From Agriotes lineatus (lineage: Eukaryota > Arthropoda > Insecta > Coleoptera > Elateridae), in contig OW679197.1 of assembly GCA_940337035.1 (NCBI GenBank), positions 39,438,466-39,502,465 of the forward strand: 64,000 nt of DNA, read 5' to 3'. Position 1 is the stretch's first letter. Every line of letters starts with the position of its first letter. Both the position numbers and the translations under genes were made by a program. The notes beneath the pieces are model-generated. The model was not told the origin of the DNA. It did not search any database and worked only from the letters and a program-made list of their open reading frames with translations. Below, piece by piece: positions 1-10,099 of this stretch.

Positions 1-232
1 AACCCGATAATATCGAAGTACTTATAGTATTACTTCTGAAAATACGCGTGACAACGACTATGGTTAGAACACAAAAGGAAGACACGGAGAAATTTGAAAC
101 CCAGACCGGTGTACGACGAGGTGACGCATTATCTACAGCATTGGTCGAGCTAGTATTGAAAAGCACAAACATAAGCAGAGCAGGCGCGAAAGGGACAATC
201 ACCTGTAAGGAAGTACAAATAGCATTTCTTTA
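1..232 (+). pseudogene. RTE-type LINE reverse transcriptase fragment
   Basis: A short reading frame (from about 48) contains TGVRRGDALST followed by a hydrophobic stretch. This matches the conserved GVRQGDALST box just upstream of the catalytic Asp pair in RTE-type LINE reverse transcriptases. The family copies its own RNA into DNA at nicked chromosomal targets. The fragment stops before the expected (Y/F)ADD box and is cut off at about 232, where another LINE fragment in the same orientation follows. It is open at the left window edge, so more of it may lie upstream. Recognition rests on one conserved block, so the clade is an inference. Confidence 0.6.
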
Positions 233-255
233 CTAGTTTCGTTAAAGGAGGGGGG

Positions 256-1511
256 ATTTGTGGTTGACTCTGTTTACACTGACTTTAGTAAAGCATTTGA
301 CAGGGTTAACCATAAATTACTATTTGCCAAATTAAAAGCTTATGGTGTTGATGGAGCTTTACTTGCATGGGTAATTTCTTTTGTAAGTTGGGTCGGGTTC
401 AACAGGTTAATGTTACTGGTTTTAAACCGTCAATATGTACGGTCCCTTTTGGTGTTCCTCATGGATCCCATTTAGGACCTTTTTTGTTTTCATTATTTAT
501 AAACGATATTGGACTATGTTTAAATTCAAATTATCTTTTATTTGCGGATGATCTAAACATTTTTAAAAAAGTTGAATCATCTGTGGATGGTATTTCCTTG
601 CAAAAGGATCTGGATGCTCTGGCGCAATGGTGTACAGTCAATGATATGCATTTGAATATTGATAAGTGTAAGCATATAAGGTTTAGCAGAAGACGTGATG
701 ATGTTCTCTTTCAATATTACATTAACGATGAAAGTCTAGAGAATGTTTCAGTTATTAGAGGGGTGTTTTATTAGATAGCTCCCTATCTTTTGTTAATCAT
801 ATTGATTATATTGTCAGCAGAGCTATGAGACTGTCGGGTTTTATAAAAAGAGTGACAACAGGTTTTACAGATGTAAGATGTCTGGTTATGTTGTATGTAT
901 CACTTGTACGGTCAATATTGGATTACAACTGTATTATCTGGTCACCTGTTTATAATATACATATTGACAGGATTGAACGTGTTCATTGTCAAAGCTCTTT
1001 GTTTTAAAGTTAACATAAGACATGAAGATTTGGATTATAAACAGTTGTTACAATATTTTGGATTTCACCTTATGAATATACGACGACAGTATTTTGAATT
1101 ATGTTTTGCTTTTAAAGTGTTAAATGGATTTATAGCCTGCCCGGAGATACTGTCTGCTTTTAACTTACGTGTTCCTGCATTCAATGTCAGGTTACAGCAT
1201 ATGCTGCTACAAGAGTATCGCCGTACCAATTATTGTAATAATAGTCCGCTGCAACGAATTGTAAGAAGTGTTAATAAGATAAGTAAAGCAGATATTATTG
1301 GAATACCATTTAACACTTTTATTAGGCACATAAAATCTTTATTTGATATGTAACCCAGCAACCCTGCATGCATGTTTTTTTTCGTTACTGTTATTTTATT
1401 TTGTTTATACGGTAAATATTAACTTTTGTTGTATTTGGCTGTTTTTTTTAGTATAATATTGTAAATGGTATAATACGTTGAATAAACATTATTATTATTA
1501 TTATTATTATT
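256..1511 (+). pseudogene. 5'-truncated CR1/jockey-group LINE, 3' half
   Basis: Three successive frames carry an ordered RT signature: YTDFSKAFDRVNH (about 268-310), then GVPHGSHLGP and LFADDLNIF (about 445-565), then a thumb and C-terminal region with an SLVRSILDYNCIIWSP-type motif (about 900-950). It continues to a stop at 1351-1353. Frame changes near 380, 770 and 1005 make it non-coding. The usual Gln of the GVPQGS box is His here. A short 3' UTR with AATAAA at 1480 and an ATT microsatellite tail (1488-1511) ends the copy. Such simple-repeat tails, rather than poly(A), are typical of CR1/L2-group LINEs. The 5' half, including the endonuclease, is missing, as expected from incomplete target-primed reverse transcription. 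Confidence 0.8.
1488..1511 (+). repeat. (ATT)n LINE tail microsatellite
   Basis: About eight ATT units directly follow the AATAAA signal of the preceding LINE fragment. They mark its 3' end. The same kind of tail ends the CR1-group LINE at 35886-35907. Confidence 0.85.
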
Positions 1512-3264
1512 AAAGTTATCCTTTACGCTTTTCCATCGTTTATTTAAATATGTTTCAATTTCAAAATTCATTTTCGCTACTATTATTCTTTGCTGTATCT
1601 GTTTCTTGGAGCTCTTTGTAGTATCTTTCCTTTGTTTTAGTGTTTTTTGCTTTTGCACGTTGTATCTTCCCGTTCTTCTTTTCTCGTTGTAACCGTCTTT
1701 TTAATTTTGCTGTTTGCGGCTTGGATTCTCCTTTTGAATGCATACCTACTCGCTCTTATTACTAGCTTTATCAACTTCTGAGAGTAGGCCTAACTTCATT
1801 CCGTAATTTGAAAAAGCGAAGCACGGCGGAATTTTGGATCGAGATGAACTTTTTTTTGCTTTTCCGAGAACTAAATCGATTTCGTTTGTGTCGTGGGGCG
1901 GGTTTCAGAATTTGCTCCTCATGTTTTTTCCAAAGTCATGAGGTGTTAGAAAGTGTTTCGCAGCTTTCTGAAGCCAGTGGGGCTATAATTTTATCCGAAA
2001 TGCAAGCGTTCGAGCGATCTGAACATACACATTACATGTGTATGTTCAGATCGCTCTCAACCTTAAGGTATGCTTTTTTCTCTTTGGGTTAGCAGTATTA
2101 GGCGATTCGCGTTATAGGCTTGCTTTGCCACATTCTGCTAGCGCTTGTATTACGCTATGCACGCCTTGCATAGGCATAGCAGAAATCGCTTGGGCCGCTT
2201 GGAAATCGCTTGATATTCGTTTTTCGGAGGCCTAAGGCTTCCAGCATTTGAGAAGATGCATGAATGCGTTGCAAGCGTCTGGCACGTCAGTAGCCCAGAG
2301 CTCCTGAAAGCATTGTTTTTGCTCACGTAGAAGGGACTCTACAACAGCCCGGGGAATCCTGATGGCCATGGCTGCATTTACGCATTACCATCATTTTACA
2401 ACATTTTATATTTAATTGTTGGTTGTGAGTAACAATAGCACGAAAAAAATTACTCAATGCTTAGGGAGTCAGCGAAAAGAGCAATTTTTGTTTGATGCGG
2501 CATTCCATAAGTTTAACCTTGTTGCACTTGTTTTATTGGAGGCTTCTCGACAGACACGCATCGCAGTTCAAGTCAGAGAGTAGCTTTTTGCAAGTGCCCA
2601 CAGGGTCTTATTAATTAGGATAACTTTTTTTCGCTGTTCGGTTCCTGCTAGTGAACTTCGCCCTACTAAATCCTTTTTAACATTAATGTGCCTATATTAA
2701 ATGGATTGTACCATTGAACCCCAGATTCTTTTGCATTGATAAACGTAGCTTATTGTTTATGCGTCCAGGACGCTTTTTACTTTCATATTTCAGTTTTATT
2801 CAACTGTATTCAAACATGCTAACAATTAAAGCCTCGTATGGTTTCCTACTGCTGGTATATGTTTTATTTGATCTTCTGATACCGGCCCGTTTTTTAGTAT
2901 AGGTTAGTGTAGCCTAGAGGCCGTACACGGCAAGTGAGGTTAATTTAGACTAGTTTGACTAGTTTCGTTGTTGACGTGGTGCTCTGTTGTGATTTGTCCT
3001 ATTTTATTCAATGATTAACTTTAAGAACCATGGCTTGATCCTTACCTATGACAACAAATTGTGAATAGTTTGAGCTAATCCGGGTTGTAATCGCCTTTTG
3101 TTAAAGGGAGGTACATCGACCTTCGTTATTCGTGCAGTTTAAGTCTAATTTCAGCCGTAACGAGGTTGCGGTCACTATAGACATCAGGTTCTCTTTTATT
3201 TCTTACATCTGGCAAGCAATGCCTCAATTTTCTGCGAGTTGCCACGTAATCGATTTGAAGAAAA
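1512..3264. other. Unassigned AT-rich DNA
   Basis: No recognisable coding motif is present in either strand. Short open frames on both strands are low-complexity (for example a Lys/Gln-rich minus-strand frame at 1561-1743) and carry no domain signature. The only clear structure is the hairpin at 2012-2056. Confidence 0.6.
2012..2056. repeat. Perfect 20-bp-stem hairpin
   Basis: GAGCGATCTGAACATACACA at 2012-2031 is followed by a 5-nt loop (TTACA) and then by its exact reverse complement at 2037-2056. The perfect match suggests recent origin or selection. I see no flanking transposon termini. It could be a very small MITE, a recent inverted duplication, or the stem of a small RNA precursor, though the stem is short for an animal pre-miRNA. 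Confidence 0.9.
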
Positions 3265-3495
3265 GCAAGTGGAGATGGATTGGCCACACACTGAGGAGGG
3301 AAGAAAACCATAAAGTCAGACAAGCACTGAACTGGAACCCACAAGAATGACGGAAAAGAGGTCGTTCTATTACAACATAGAGACAAACTGTACTACAAGA
3401 GACGAAAGAACAAGGTTGGAAGTGGAAGAAGCTTAGAAGAAGAGCAGAAAATAGAACCAAATGGCTACGTGGCGTTGAGACCGTATGCTTTTAAT
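3265..3495 (+). pseudogene. RTE-like LINE RT C-terminal remnant
   Basis: The plus strand from 3267 reads KWRWIGHTLRREENHKVRQA and continues with a Trp-Asn-Pro-Gln stretch. After a stop at 3348-3350 a KRGR-type segment and a WKKLRRRAENRTKW-like segment follow. This is the characteristic C-terminal tail of RT ORFs in RTE/CR1-like elements (pattern RKWRWIGHTLR, then RQAL.WNPQGKRKRGRP). At least one stop interrupts it. It is only the last ~75 codons of a LINE, consistent with a strongly 5'-truncated insertion. Confidence 0.75.
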
Positions 3496-5087
3496 GAAGA
3501 TCAAAGATTGTGTAACGTTTTGGAATTTATAAATGCAATTTACGTAATTACTGCTCGCGGGTAGCTCTGGCCTAGAGTTGTAGACAGCTGGTGTGAAAAG
3601 ACTCGAGTCAAAATTACAAATATTGTTTTATTTCTTACATCCATGTTAGCATGTTACAAAATTAACTCAAACCTGGTTTTAAGTACAAATACGTATTTAC
3701 AAGAAAATAAGATAAAAAATTCTTCTGGGTGGCCTCTACGTCTCTGACAACAAGTGGGGCTCGTCGCTCACTGACGTCGGGTGTTGGAATCGGTCTGCTT
3801 GCGACTCGAATTACTGGAAATACATCAAATTAAATATCAAATTTCTAGCTCACCTATCAAGGGTTTCTCCAGGCTCCAGAAATAGTAAAATTAAAGCAGG
3901 AATGATTTTAGGACTATTAGTAATAGTTGCTGGCATACGAAGCGAGAACGGCTGGTCCGCCTGTTAAATTAAATTGTAATTCGCAGAGTCCAAGGACGAC
4001 CTTCACTGGTCGGCGTTTGTTCGAGTCCAGCCCGACGAAATTTTGGAATTCGCCCGAGTGCGCTCGGTTGGTCTGTAAATGAAATTCGAATGTGCGCGAT
4101 CTCGGGGATCGCTACGAATTTTAAACGGCTCGGAGCGGTTTCTGTCGCACTTGCGGGCACTCGAAATATTATTTTTTTCAATACTTACAAAAGCTCGTGC
4201 TACCTGCACTGGATCTTGACTTCTGGTCGCCGTGGGCTATTTGGAGAAAGAGTTTGTTAGCATGGAGGATTCGCGGTCGAGCGGGGAGAATCTCCAGTCA
4301 AGTCGCAAGATGATTCCGTAGCGCTTTATGCCGGGGCATGAAGGGTTGTTTAGCAAGACTGCAAGCTGATTCCGTAGAGCCTTATGCCAGGGTTGTTTAG
4401 GACGGGATTGCTTTAAATGCAGTTCGACCAACACAATCAAGAAGGAAGGTTTTAGGTCAGGTTGAGGATTGCTCAGGCAGTTCGACTTCTTAGAAAGAAG
4501 CTAGGAGTAGAACTTATTCATGGACTCCGGGGGCTTTCCTTTTATATTCTTTCGAGGGATACTACTGGGAAACTCCAAATGGGGTTAAACGTGGTACTCT
4601 GGTGGGGACGGAGTAGAAATCCTCGAATCGAGCGATGCTGCGTAGCTTGCTCAACTCACCGGTTTTACACCTGTGCCGTATCAGGCAATCGGCAGGATCT
4701 CCGGCGGACTTCTGGTTTTTTATAACCTCTGGTGTGGCCCCAAATGTTTTCGGTTCACGTATTGTTGTGACCAGACGGCCTCTTGCAAATTGATAATAGT
4801 AATTAAAACGTATTAGGCCAATTTGCAGGAAAGCTATCGTCACAATTGAGAGAGAGAAGGGAGAACCGCTCACAGCGATTTCCTATGTGCCCCCAATGAA
4901 TGTTAAATTTTATTCTTCTTGCATTCGAACAAAACCGCGCAAGAACTCTCGACATGGTCTTACTTTAATGAACAAAAGTATTTTGAATTGCTATTAGTAT
5001 GCAATGATTTAAAATCAAAAATATTTTATCCAATACCTCCTAGTTATAAAGATATTACTAGATCGATTTTAGACCGCTAAAGTGGCC
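3496..5087. other. Unassigned DNA with a slightly GC-richer block
   Basis: Nothing in either strand is recognisable as a gene. The part at about 3940-4740 is GC-richer than its surroundings. It carries an imperfect direct repeat built on GATTCCGTAG (about 4306-4352 and 4366-4404). It might be a decayed LTR or gag region, but I see no paired LTRs, primer-binding site or protease/RT motif to support that. Confidence 0.5.
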
Positions 5088-5133
5088 CATAACCCACTAG
5101 TGAGATAAACCATAACCCACTAGTGAGGTAAAA
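5088..5133. repeat. 23-bp tandem duplication
   Basis: Two adjacent 23-bp units start with CATAACCCACTAGTGAG (5088-5110 and 5111-5133). They differ only near their 3' ends. It is a local slippage-type duplication just upstream of a hairpin MITE. Confidence 0.85.
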
Positions 5134-5138
5134 ACCAT

Positions 5139-5276
5139 GCCAGTCACTACTGATAGTACTATCAAGCTATGTCAAACTCTAGATTTGCAGGTTAAGTTTT
5201 GAGTCAGTCTGTGTCAAATAACAAACAAAACCTAACCTACTAACCTCGAATTTGACAATAGATTTCAGTACTGCCA
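5139..5276. mobile_element. Hairpin MITE, diverged copy (family H1)
   Basis: This is an inverted repeat whose right arm contains AAACCTAACCTACTAACCTC followed by GAATTTGACA. The left arm is a more diverged complement (TGTCAAACTCTAGATTTGCA, then GGTTAAGTTTTG). It is the most decayed member of a family with better copies at 18671-18798, 21752-21880 and 24103-24253. The right terminus CAGTACTGCC resembles the outer ends of the 24103 copy. It has no coding capacity, so it is non-autonomous. Confidence 0.75.
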
Positions 5277-5540
5277 AACGTAGAACACGAATCACAGGCG
5301 ACTGTAATTATAAATTCATTTGATTTCTTTGTACTTTCCAATTTGTGACTAAGGATTTTCACAGCTGCCAATGCCAAATTTATGTGTTTTAGATATTTAA
5401 TGAGATGTTGGATAACAGTTTGTATGGCACGCGTGTGTTATTACAAATAATCAATGCATACCATAAATAACTATTGCTTTTGCAAAATGATTTTAGTTGT
5501 TTCTTCGATTTTTTATTAATAATTTTTTTAAATTTTGTAT

Positions 5541-5604
5541 TATCTCTCCCTATTTCTCCCTATCTCTCGCACCCTCTCTATCTATCTATCTATCTCTCTC
5601 TGTG
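5541..5604. repeat. CT/CTAT-rich microsatellite
   Basis: Low-complexity pyrimidine tract with CTCTCCCTAT and TCTATCTATC units, ending in a CTCTCTCTGTG run. Confidence 0.8.
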
Positions 5605-5689
5605 TCATCATTGCATCATGGTTGATGTGTTGTGAATCATTATGCATTCAGCCTTTCAACCCTTTCGTCAATGAGATTTTTTCACTGCA

Positions 5690-6195
5690 GTCAATCTTGA
5701 ACTCTGCATGGCAATTGAAGGTAGTTCGTCTAATACTGCCCGCTTGATATCAAGCCATCGTTTAGGGGATCAGCCTCTCGGACTTTTACCATGTGATTTT
5801 CCTTGAACGATAGTTTCTTTCCAGGTTGTCAGTTCTTCTAGCAATATGGCCCAAGAATTGAAGGATCTTAGTGCACACGATGCTTGTAAAGGCTTTTTTC
5901 GCTTTGTTTCTTCTAAAACCGACGCATTGGTTCTGTGCACAGTCCATTGGATGCGTAACATTATACGCCAGCAAACCTTTCGAAGGCGTCTATTTGTCTT
6001 TTATCACTTTCCTTTATGGTATGTCTCGGTAGCATACAGGAATATGGAGAACAAAAGTGTTTTGACGAGCTGAATTTTTGTTTCTTTATAGATGTTACGG
6101 TCGTACCAATTTTTTGTCAGCTTCATCATAGTTATTCTACCGAGTAGCGAGTATATTTTTTCAGACACCTCACACTTTCCTAGAAGTTTTATTAG
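5690..6195 (-). pseudogene. RTE-type RT C-terminal region
   Basis: Minus-strand frames give RITMMKLTKNWYDRN, then LVKTLLFSIFLYATET. A shifted frame then gives HPMDCAQNQC and ILQFLGHIARRTDNLE. These follow the order of RTE-family RT thumb and C-terminal blocks (TKLTKIWKDRNI, LVKTLVFSIFLYGAETW, RIPWTAHRTN, LQFFGHIARR). Stops and frame changes near 5980 and 6010 disable it. The fragment is the 3' part of the LINE whose palm domain lies at 6821-7510. Confidence 0.8.
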
Positions 6196-6264
6196 TACAG
6201 TAAAACACCCCGCCACCTTAAAAAAATGGCCGCCGCGATTCCTTTTGCCCAGCGATTTAAGGTT

Positions 6265-6787
6265 ATTAGACAAGTGTAGAACCAAAAAACCGTGCTCCCA
6301 CCCCCTGCCAAACAACCGCCATCTTGAAATCATTTTGAAATCGTTTTTTTATCGAAAACAAAATATGTTGGAAATAAAATTCTACATATTTTTGGCCATG
6401 CTACGATACAGAGAAGTTGGTATATCGAACGGTAGAGAGCGAAAAAGTTACCAAAAATTGGATTCCATTCTAGAATGTAACGAAATGCAAGTTGTAACAC
6501 GTTCAGAACAGCAGGTGTTCAGGGAAAATCTCTGGAAAAGGGTTTATGGCTTTTCACACACGGAGAAAAACAATTTTTGGTAACTTTATCGCCCTCTACC
6601 GTTCGAAATACCAATTTCTCGGTATCGCGGTAAGGCACAAAAATGTGTGAAATTTTCTTGACATTTTTTGTTCAACAACTTTTTCTGTGCGAGATTGCGA
6701 GAAAAAACGATTTCAAAATGTTTTCATGATGGCGGCTGTTTGGCAGAGGGTGGGGGTGCTGCTTTTGGATCTGCACACTTGTCTAAT
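6265..6787. mobile_element. 523-bp foldback MITE with ~200-bp arms
   Basis: Left arm 6265-6461 and right arm 6571-6787 are diverged reverse complements around a ~110-bp loop. Shared blocks include ATTAGACAAGTG at both termini, the CCACCCCCTG/GGGGGTG region and GTTACCAAAAATTG at the arm-loop border. It sits inside an RTE LINE and has no coding capacity. The target-site duplication is unclear, so the exact ends may be off by several bases. Confidence 0.75.
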
Positions 6788-6820
6788 GACAATATATCAA
6801 GATGGTTGTCATGATCCTTA

Positions 6821-7510
6821 TTAACAATACGTAATTTGGTTTTTGTTGTAGTTTTTTGCTAAGTCATATTCATCACTAATTTGTTCAAGACATTGCAATA
6901 AAGTTTGAAGTTCTTCTGGGTTGTTTGCTATCAAGGTAGTGTCATCAGCAAACCTTAGGTTAGATATTTTTTGGCCTCCAACTATAATCCCACCATCCCA
7001 GTTCTCCAACACGAGTCGCATTACATATTCAGTATGATAATAGATGTTACCCAATCCTTTGGCCATACGTTGACAGATGTGATGGATCTGCTGTCTACCA
7101 CTTTCTTTAAGAAATTTGATGGTTTCTGTAGAAATAGCATCGACACCGGTAGCAGCCTTGTTACTGGCAAGTTTAGATATTGCCGAGTCGATATCTTCGA
7201 ACATTATAGCCGGTTCTCGCTCAAATCTTTCAACGTTGATGCATATAGGAGTCAACAATGGATTTTTGTAAAGGGAAGAACAATATTGCTGCATTACTTT
7301 TATTACGTACCTCTCTAATGTCATTTGCGAACTTGCCGGATTCATCCTTGATAGACCAAGTTGAAGGTTTCAAGGTCTTAGTTATCACCTGCATGGTTTT
7401 AAAAAGTGCACGGCAATCACCTCTTATAGCATGTTTTTGTATGTTTTTGCACAGGTCCTTATAAAAGCGGTTTTTGTCTTGATCTATTTGTGGTATTGCA
7501 ATTGAACTTC
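6821..7510 (-). pseudogene. RTE-type RT linker, fingers and palm
   Basis: An open minus-strand frame (7345-6821) contains EPAIMFEDIDSAISKLASNK, then GVDAISTETIKFLK and NLRFADDTTLIANN. It therefore keeps the FADD catalytic box (about 6950). A different frame at 7510-7346 gives QIDQDKNRFYKDLCKNIQKH, the linker between endonuclease and RT. The segment between the STETIK block and FADD is shorter than in a complete RT, so an internal deletion is likely. The upstream end is cut by the insertion starting at 7530. Confidence 0.8.
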
Positions 7511-7529
7511 CTGAGCGTGCAATCCAGTA

Positions 7530-7939
7530 GTCCAGTCAATAGAGACATAAATTAGGGCTTACCTTGCAAAACGTCAGGCAAAGTTCTAATTTGGCATACT
7601 TGTAGAGTCGCATGTCCTAATCGACATACTAAATTTGCGACCTTGAAAGGGTGCCGCTCGCAACGCCATCTTGCTAAAAAGGTACCAAAAATCAGTTTTT
7701 CGTATATATCTCCTTTCCTCTGCCATCTAGGCTGAAAATAGTTATTACAAGAATTGTAGGAAACAAAATTTCCTACAACTTTTATCTGAAACTTTTACTT
7801 GTCAAATGAATAATTCATGAGTTACAGCTACGTAAGGCGGAACAAATTTTCGAAATTTGCGAAAACGCTCTACTTTTCGTCGAAATTTCATTTAATATCT
7901 ATTAATTGTTATCTAATTCAAGTTTTTACTCATTTCCAC
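7530..7939. repeat. Left terminal inverted repeat of the nuclease element
   Basis: The sequence is matched in reverse complement by 9679-10078. The similarity includes the outer GTCAATAGAGACAT, the middle block GCCATCTAGGCTGAAAATAG and the inner block AATTCAAGTTTTTACTCATT. A small insertion relative to the right arm lies near 7550-7560. Confidence 0.88.
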
Positions 7940-8011
7940 ACCAATGGGGTAGAGTAAGCGGCGCGTTTTTTTATGTGGTATCCCCAGTAGGTCTAATCCA
8001 CGACTTTACTT

Positions 8012-9618
8012 ACGTCTTCTAGTTCTTTTAGATGCCTTAGATTGTCTGATCTCGACATCTTCTTGAGAATTGCTCTCATCCTTTTCTGATTCTTTTTCAG
8101 CGGTTTCATCGTCATCGTCATCGTCAAACGTCAGTAGTCTGTTAACTAATGTCATTTGTCACGTTATCTTCAGTGTCATCAAAATCTTTGGAACATTCTC
8201 GCTAGAGTCACCATTACAAAATGTGCAGATAACAGAGCATTTCAAGCCTGTTTTTCTGCAACCACACGCTCGACCTCATCCTTTTTTACATTTGCATGAA
8301 ATAAATTTCAGTAGTGCTTCAGGAGCAGGATCTTTTGTCGTTGTTACCGGAGTGAGTCCAAATTTGCTTTTTTGCCATCCCCATTCCTCTGGATTGTTTG
8401 TTATATCGTACCAACTCTGAACTTGGTGGTAGGTCCGAAGAGAATGTTGACGTGCAGCTTCTCTTGTAGGTGGTAAAGCAGCAAGATTGAACTTATTTTT
8501 TGTAACGGATCTTGCAAAATTTTGAAAACGAAAAGAATCCAAAGTGACGTTTTCTTTTGGAACTCCGTAAAGCGCGATTAGGAAATTTTCCCCTGCGTTA
8601 GTTACGACTTCCGGATCGGCATTTGGCTCTTTGAAGACTTGTACAGTTTGGCTCAGGTATTCGTACATTTGGAGTATATGTAGGAACTTCATTTTCCCTT
8701 GGTTGAACAGAGAAGTCGTAGTGTCACAGCCGCTCAATGCATGTAAAAACAGTATGTTGTCTGCCACTGCTTCTCCATGCTGTAGACTTTGGGGAGAGTA
8801 TATTTTTTCTACTGTCTTTCCTTTTCCTGGCTTTCGGAAGTAAATATTAGGATGGGTTCTTGCTAGTGTTGTTAACAGAACTAGAAGATCTATGTCTTCT
8901 CTAACTATGAAAACTGAATCAAAAGATGAGGACATTCTGATTGCTGTGTTGACGATCAATGTATCTGCATCTTCTGTAGCCTGTTTCACTGTGAAATTGG
9001 AATCCTCGAATTTCTTTTTTAGCATCGGAATCAAGCAAATTTTATTTTTTTCGTTCGCTAGAAATCGTTCTTGCGAAACAGTTGGAACCATCGACTCGTC
9101 GCAATGTACGTCTGCGGAAGTTTGCTTTTTGATCGGCGAAGTCTTTCTGCACTCTTCGTGCTCTTGGTAGCCGCATCAGTTGGATACCCGTCAAAAACAA
9201 CAACAATATTCGAATCGTAATGTCTTTGGTCGTACTGCACGTAATTTGTGCAAATCGATCCGAACGATTCGTTGCGACTCCATACCACTCTATGCAACAA
9301 ATATCCGCCATCTATGACATGAACGCTGTTTCTGAATTGAATGCTATCTACAAGAGGCGAGAATGCTTTGTAAAGTGACGATTTCGTGCCCTTAAGCATT
9401 CCCTCCGGGCAAAATAGTGATAAAGGAAACGGGGCGAGTTCGAATTGAAGATACTCCTGTAACTCTTCGTCTGATTGTTTGGTAATACACATTCTTTGGG
9501 ATAACAATAGCGGATCAACCGGAATTACATCTTCTTTGATTTTGATGCTGCTGTTAATAGCTGCAAGCGAAATTGCTGTGTCCGTGCGTACATAAAGTAT
9601 AACTGCCCCTAATAACAT
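8012..9618 (-). pseudogene. XPG/FEN-1-like PIN-fold nuclease with Cys-rich tail, decayed
   Basis: Minus-strand frames run from 9618 to about 9125 and, after a frame change in an A-rich stretch, from about 9120 to 8276. Ordered acidic motifs fit a FEN-1/XPG nuclease core: VIDGGYLLHRVVW, IVVVFDGYPTD, QATEDADTLIV, REDIDLLVLL and LHALSGCDTTTS. The last is comparable to the conserved G-C-D before the helical turn of FEN-1. Beyond an in-frame TGA at 8276-8278 the frame continues with GRACGCRKTGLKCSVICTFC, a CXC-type zinc-binding pattern as in Tesmin/TSO1 domains. A second TGA and an acidic tail ending in a basic patch (stop near 8012) follow. Total length would be about 530 residues. The assignment is by motif pattern only. 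Whether it is the mobility enzyme or a passenger is unknown. Confidence 0.6.
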
Positions 9619-9678
9619 AATATACTATTAGTCTGTTTCCATATTATCTCTATATTTCGTACTACATCCGCACTGTTG

Positions 9679-10078
9679 TGCGAAAATGAGTAAAAACTTG
9701 AATTAGATAACAATTAATAGATATTAACCTTAATTTCGACGAAAAGTAGAGCGTTTTCGCAAATTTAGAAAATTTGCTCCGCCTTACGTAGCTGTAACTC
9801 ATGAATTTCAACTGACAAAAAAAAGTTTCAGACAAAAGTTGTAGACAATTTTGTTTCCTACAATTCTTGTAATTACTATTTTCAGCCTAGATGGCAGAGG
9901 AGAGGAGATATATACGAAAAACTGATTTTTGGAACCTTTTTAGCAAGATGGCGTTGCGAGCGGCGCGCTTTCAAGGTCGCAAACTTAGTATGTTGATTAG
10001 GACATGTGACTCTACAAGTATGCCAAATTAGAACTTTGCATGACCTTTTGCAAGGTAGAATGTCTCTATTGACTGGCC
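9679..10078. repeat. Right terminal inverted repeat of the nuclease element
   Basis: Reverse complement of 7530-7939 with scattered substitutions. It ends in ATTGACTGGCC followed by TA. Confidence 0.88.
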
Positions 10079-10099
10079 TACAGTTTATTTTATTTTTGT

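Larger units (their letters stand above)
7530..10078 (-). mobile_element. 2.5-kb TIR element encoding an XPG/FEN-1-like nuclease
   Basis: Arms 7530-7939 and 9679-10078 are ~400-bp inverted repeats of high similarity. Their outer ends are GTCCAGTCAATAGAGAC and the complement of GGCCAGTCAATAGAGAC, flanked by TA on both sides (7528-7529 and 10079-10080). The interior holds a single decayed gene on the minus strand (9618-8012). No DDE transposase, tyrosine recombinase or RT motif is visible. The element is inserted in an RTE LINE, which resumes on both sides. I infer a mobile element from the TIRs, the likely TA duplication and the clean interruption. It may be an internally deleted derivative of something larger. 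Confidence 0.8.

Noticed and set aside
1561..1743. Small basic protein gene on the minus strand
   Set aside because: A Lys/Gln-rich low-complexity frame of 61 codons without a domain, promoter or neighbour context. Likely chance in AT-rich DNA.
3940..4740. LTR or gag region of a retroelement or endogenous virus
   Set aside because: Only the mildly higher GC and short frames suggest it. No protease, RT, integrase or envelope motif and no paired repeats were seen.
8276..8278. Selenocysteine at the TGA in the Cys-rich tail
   Set aside because: A second in-frame TGA follows ~30 codons later, the gene has a frameshift upstream, and I see no SECIS-like element. A nonsense mutation is simpler.
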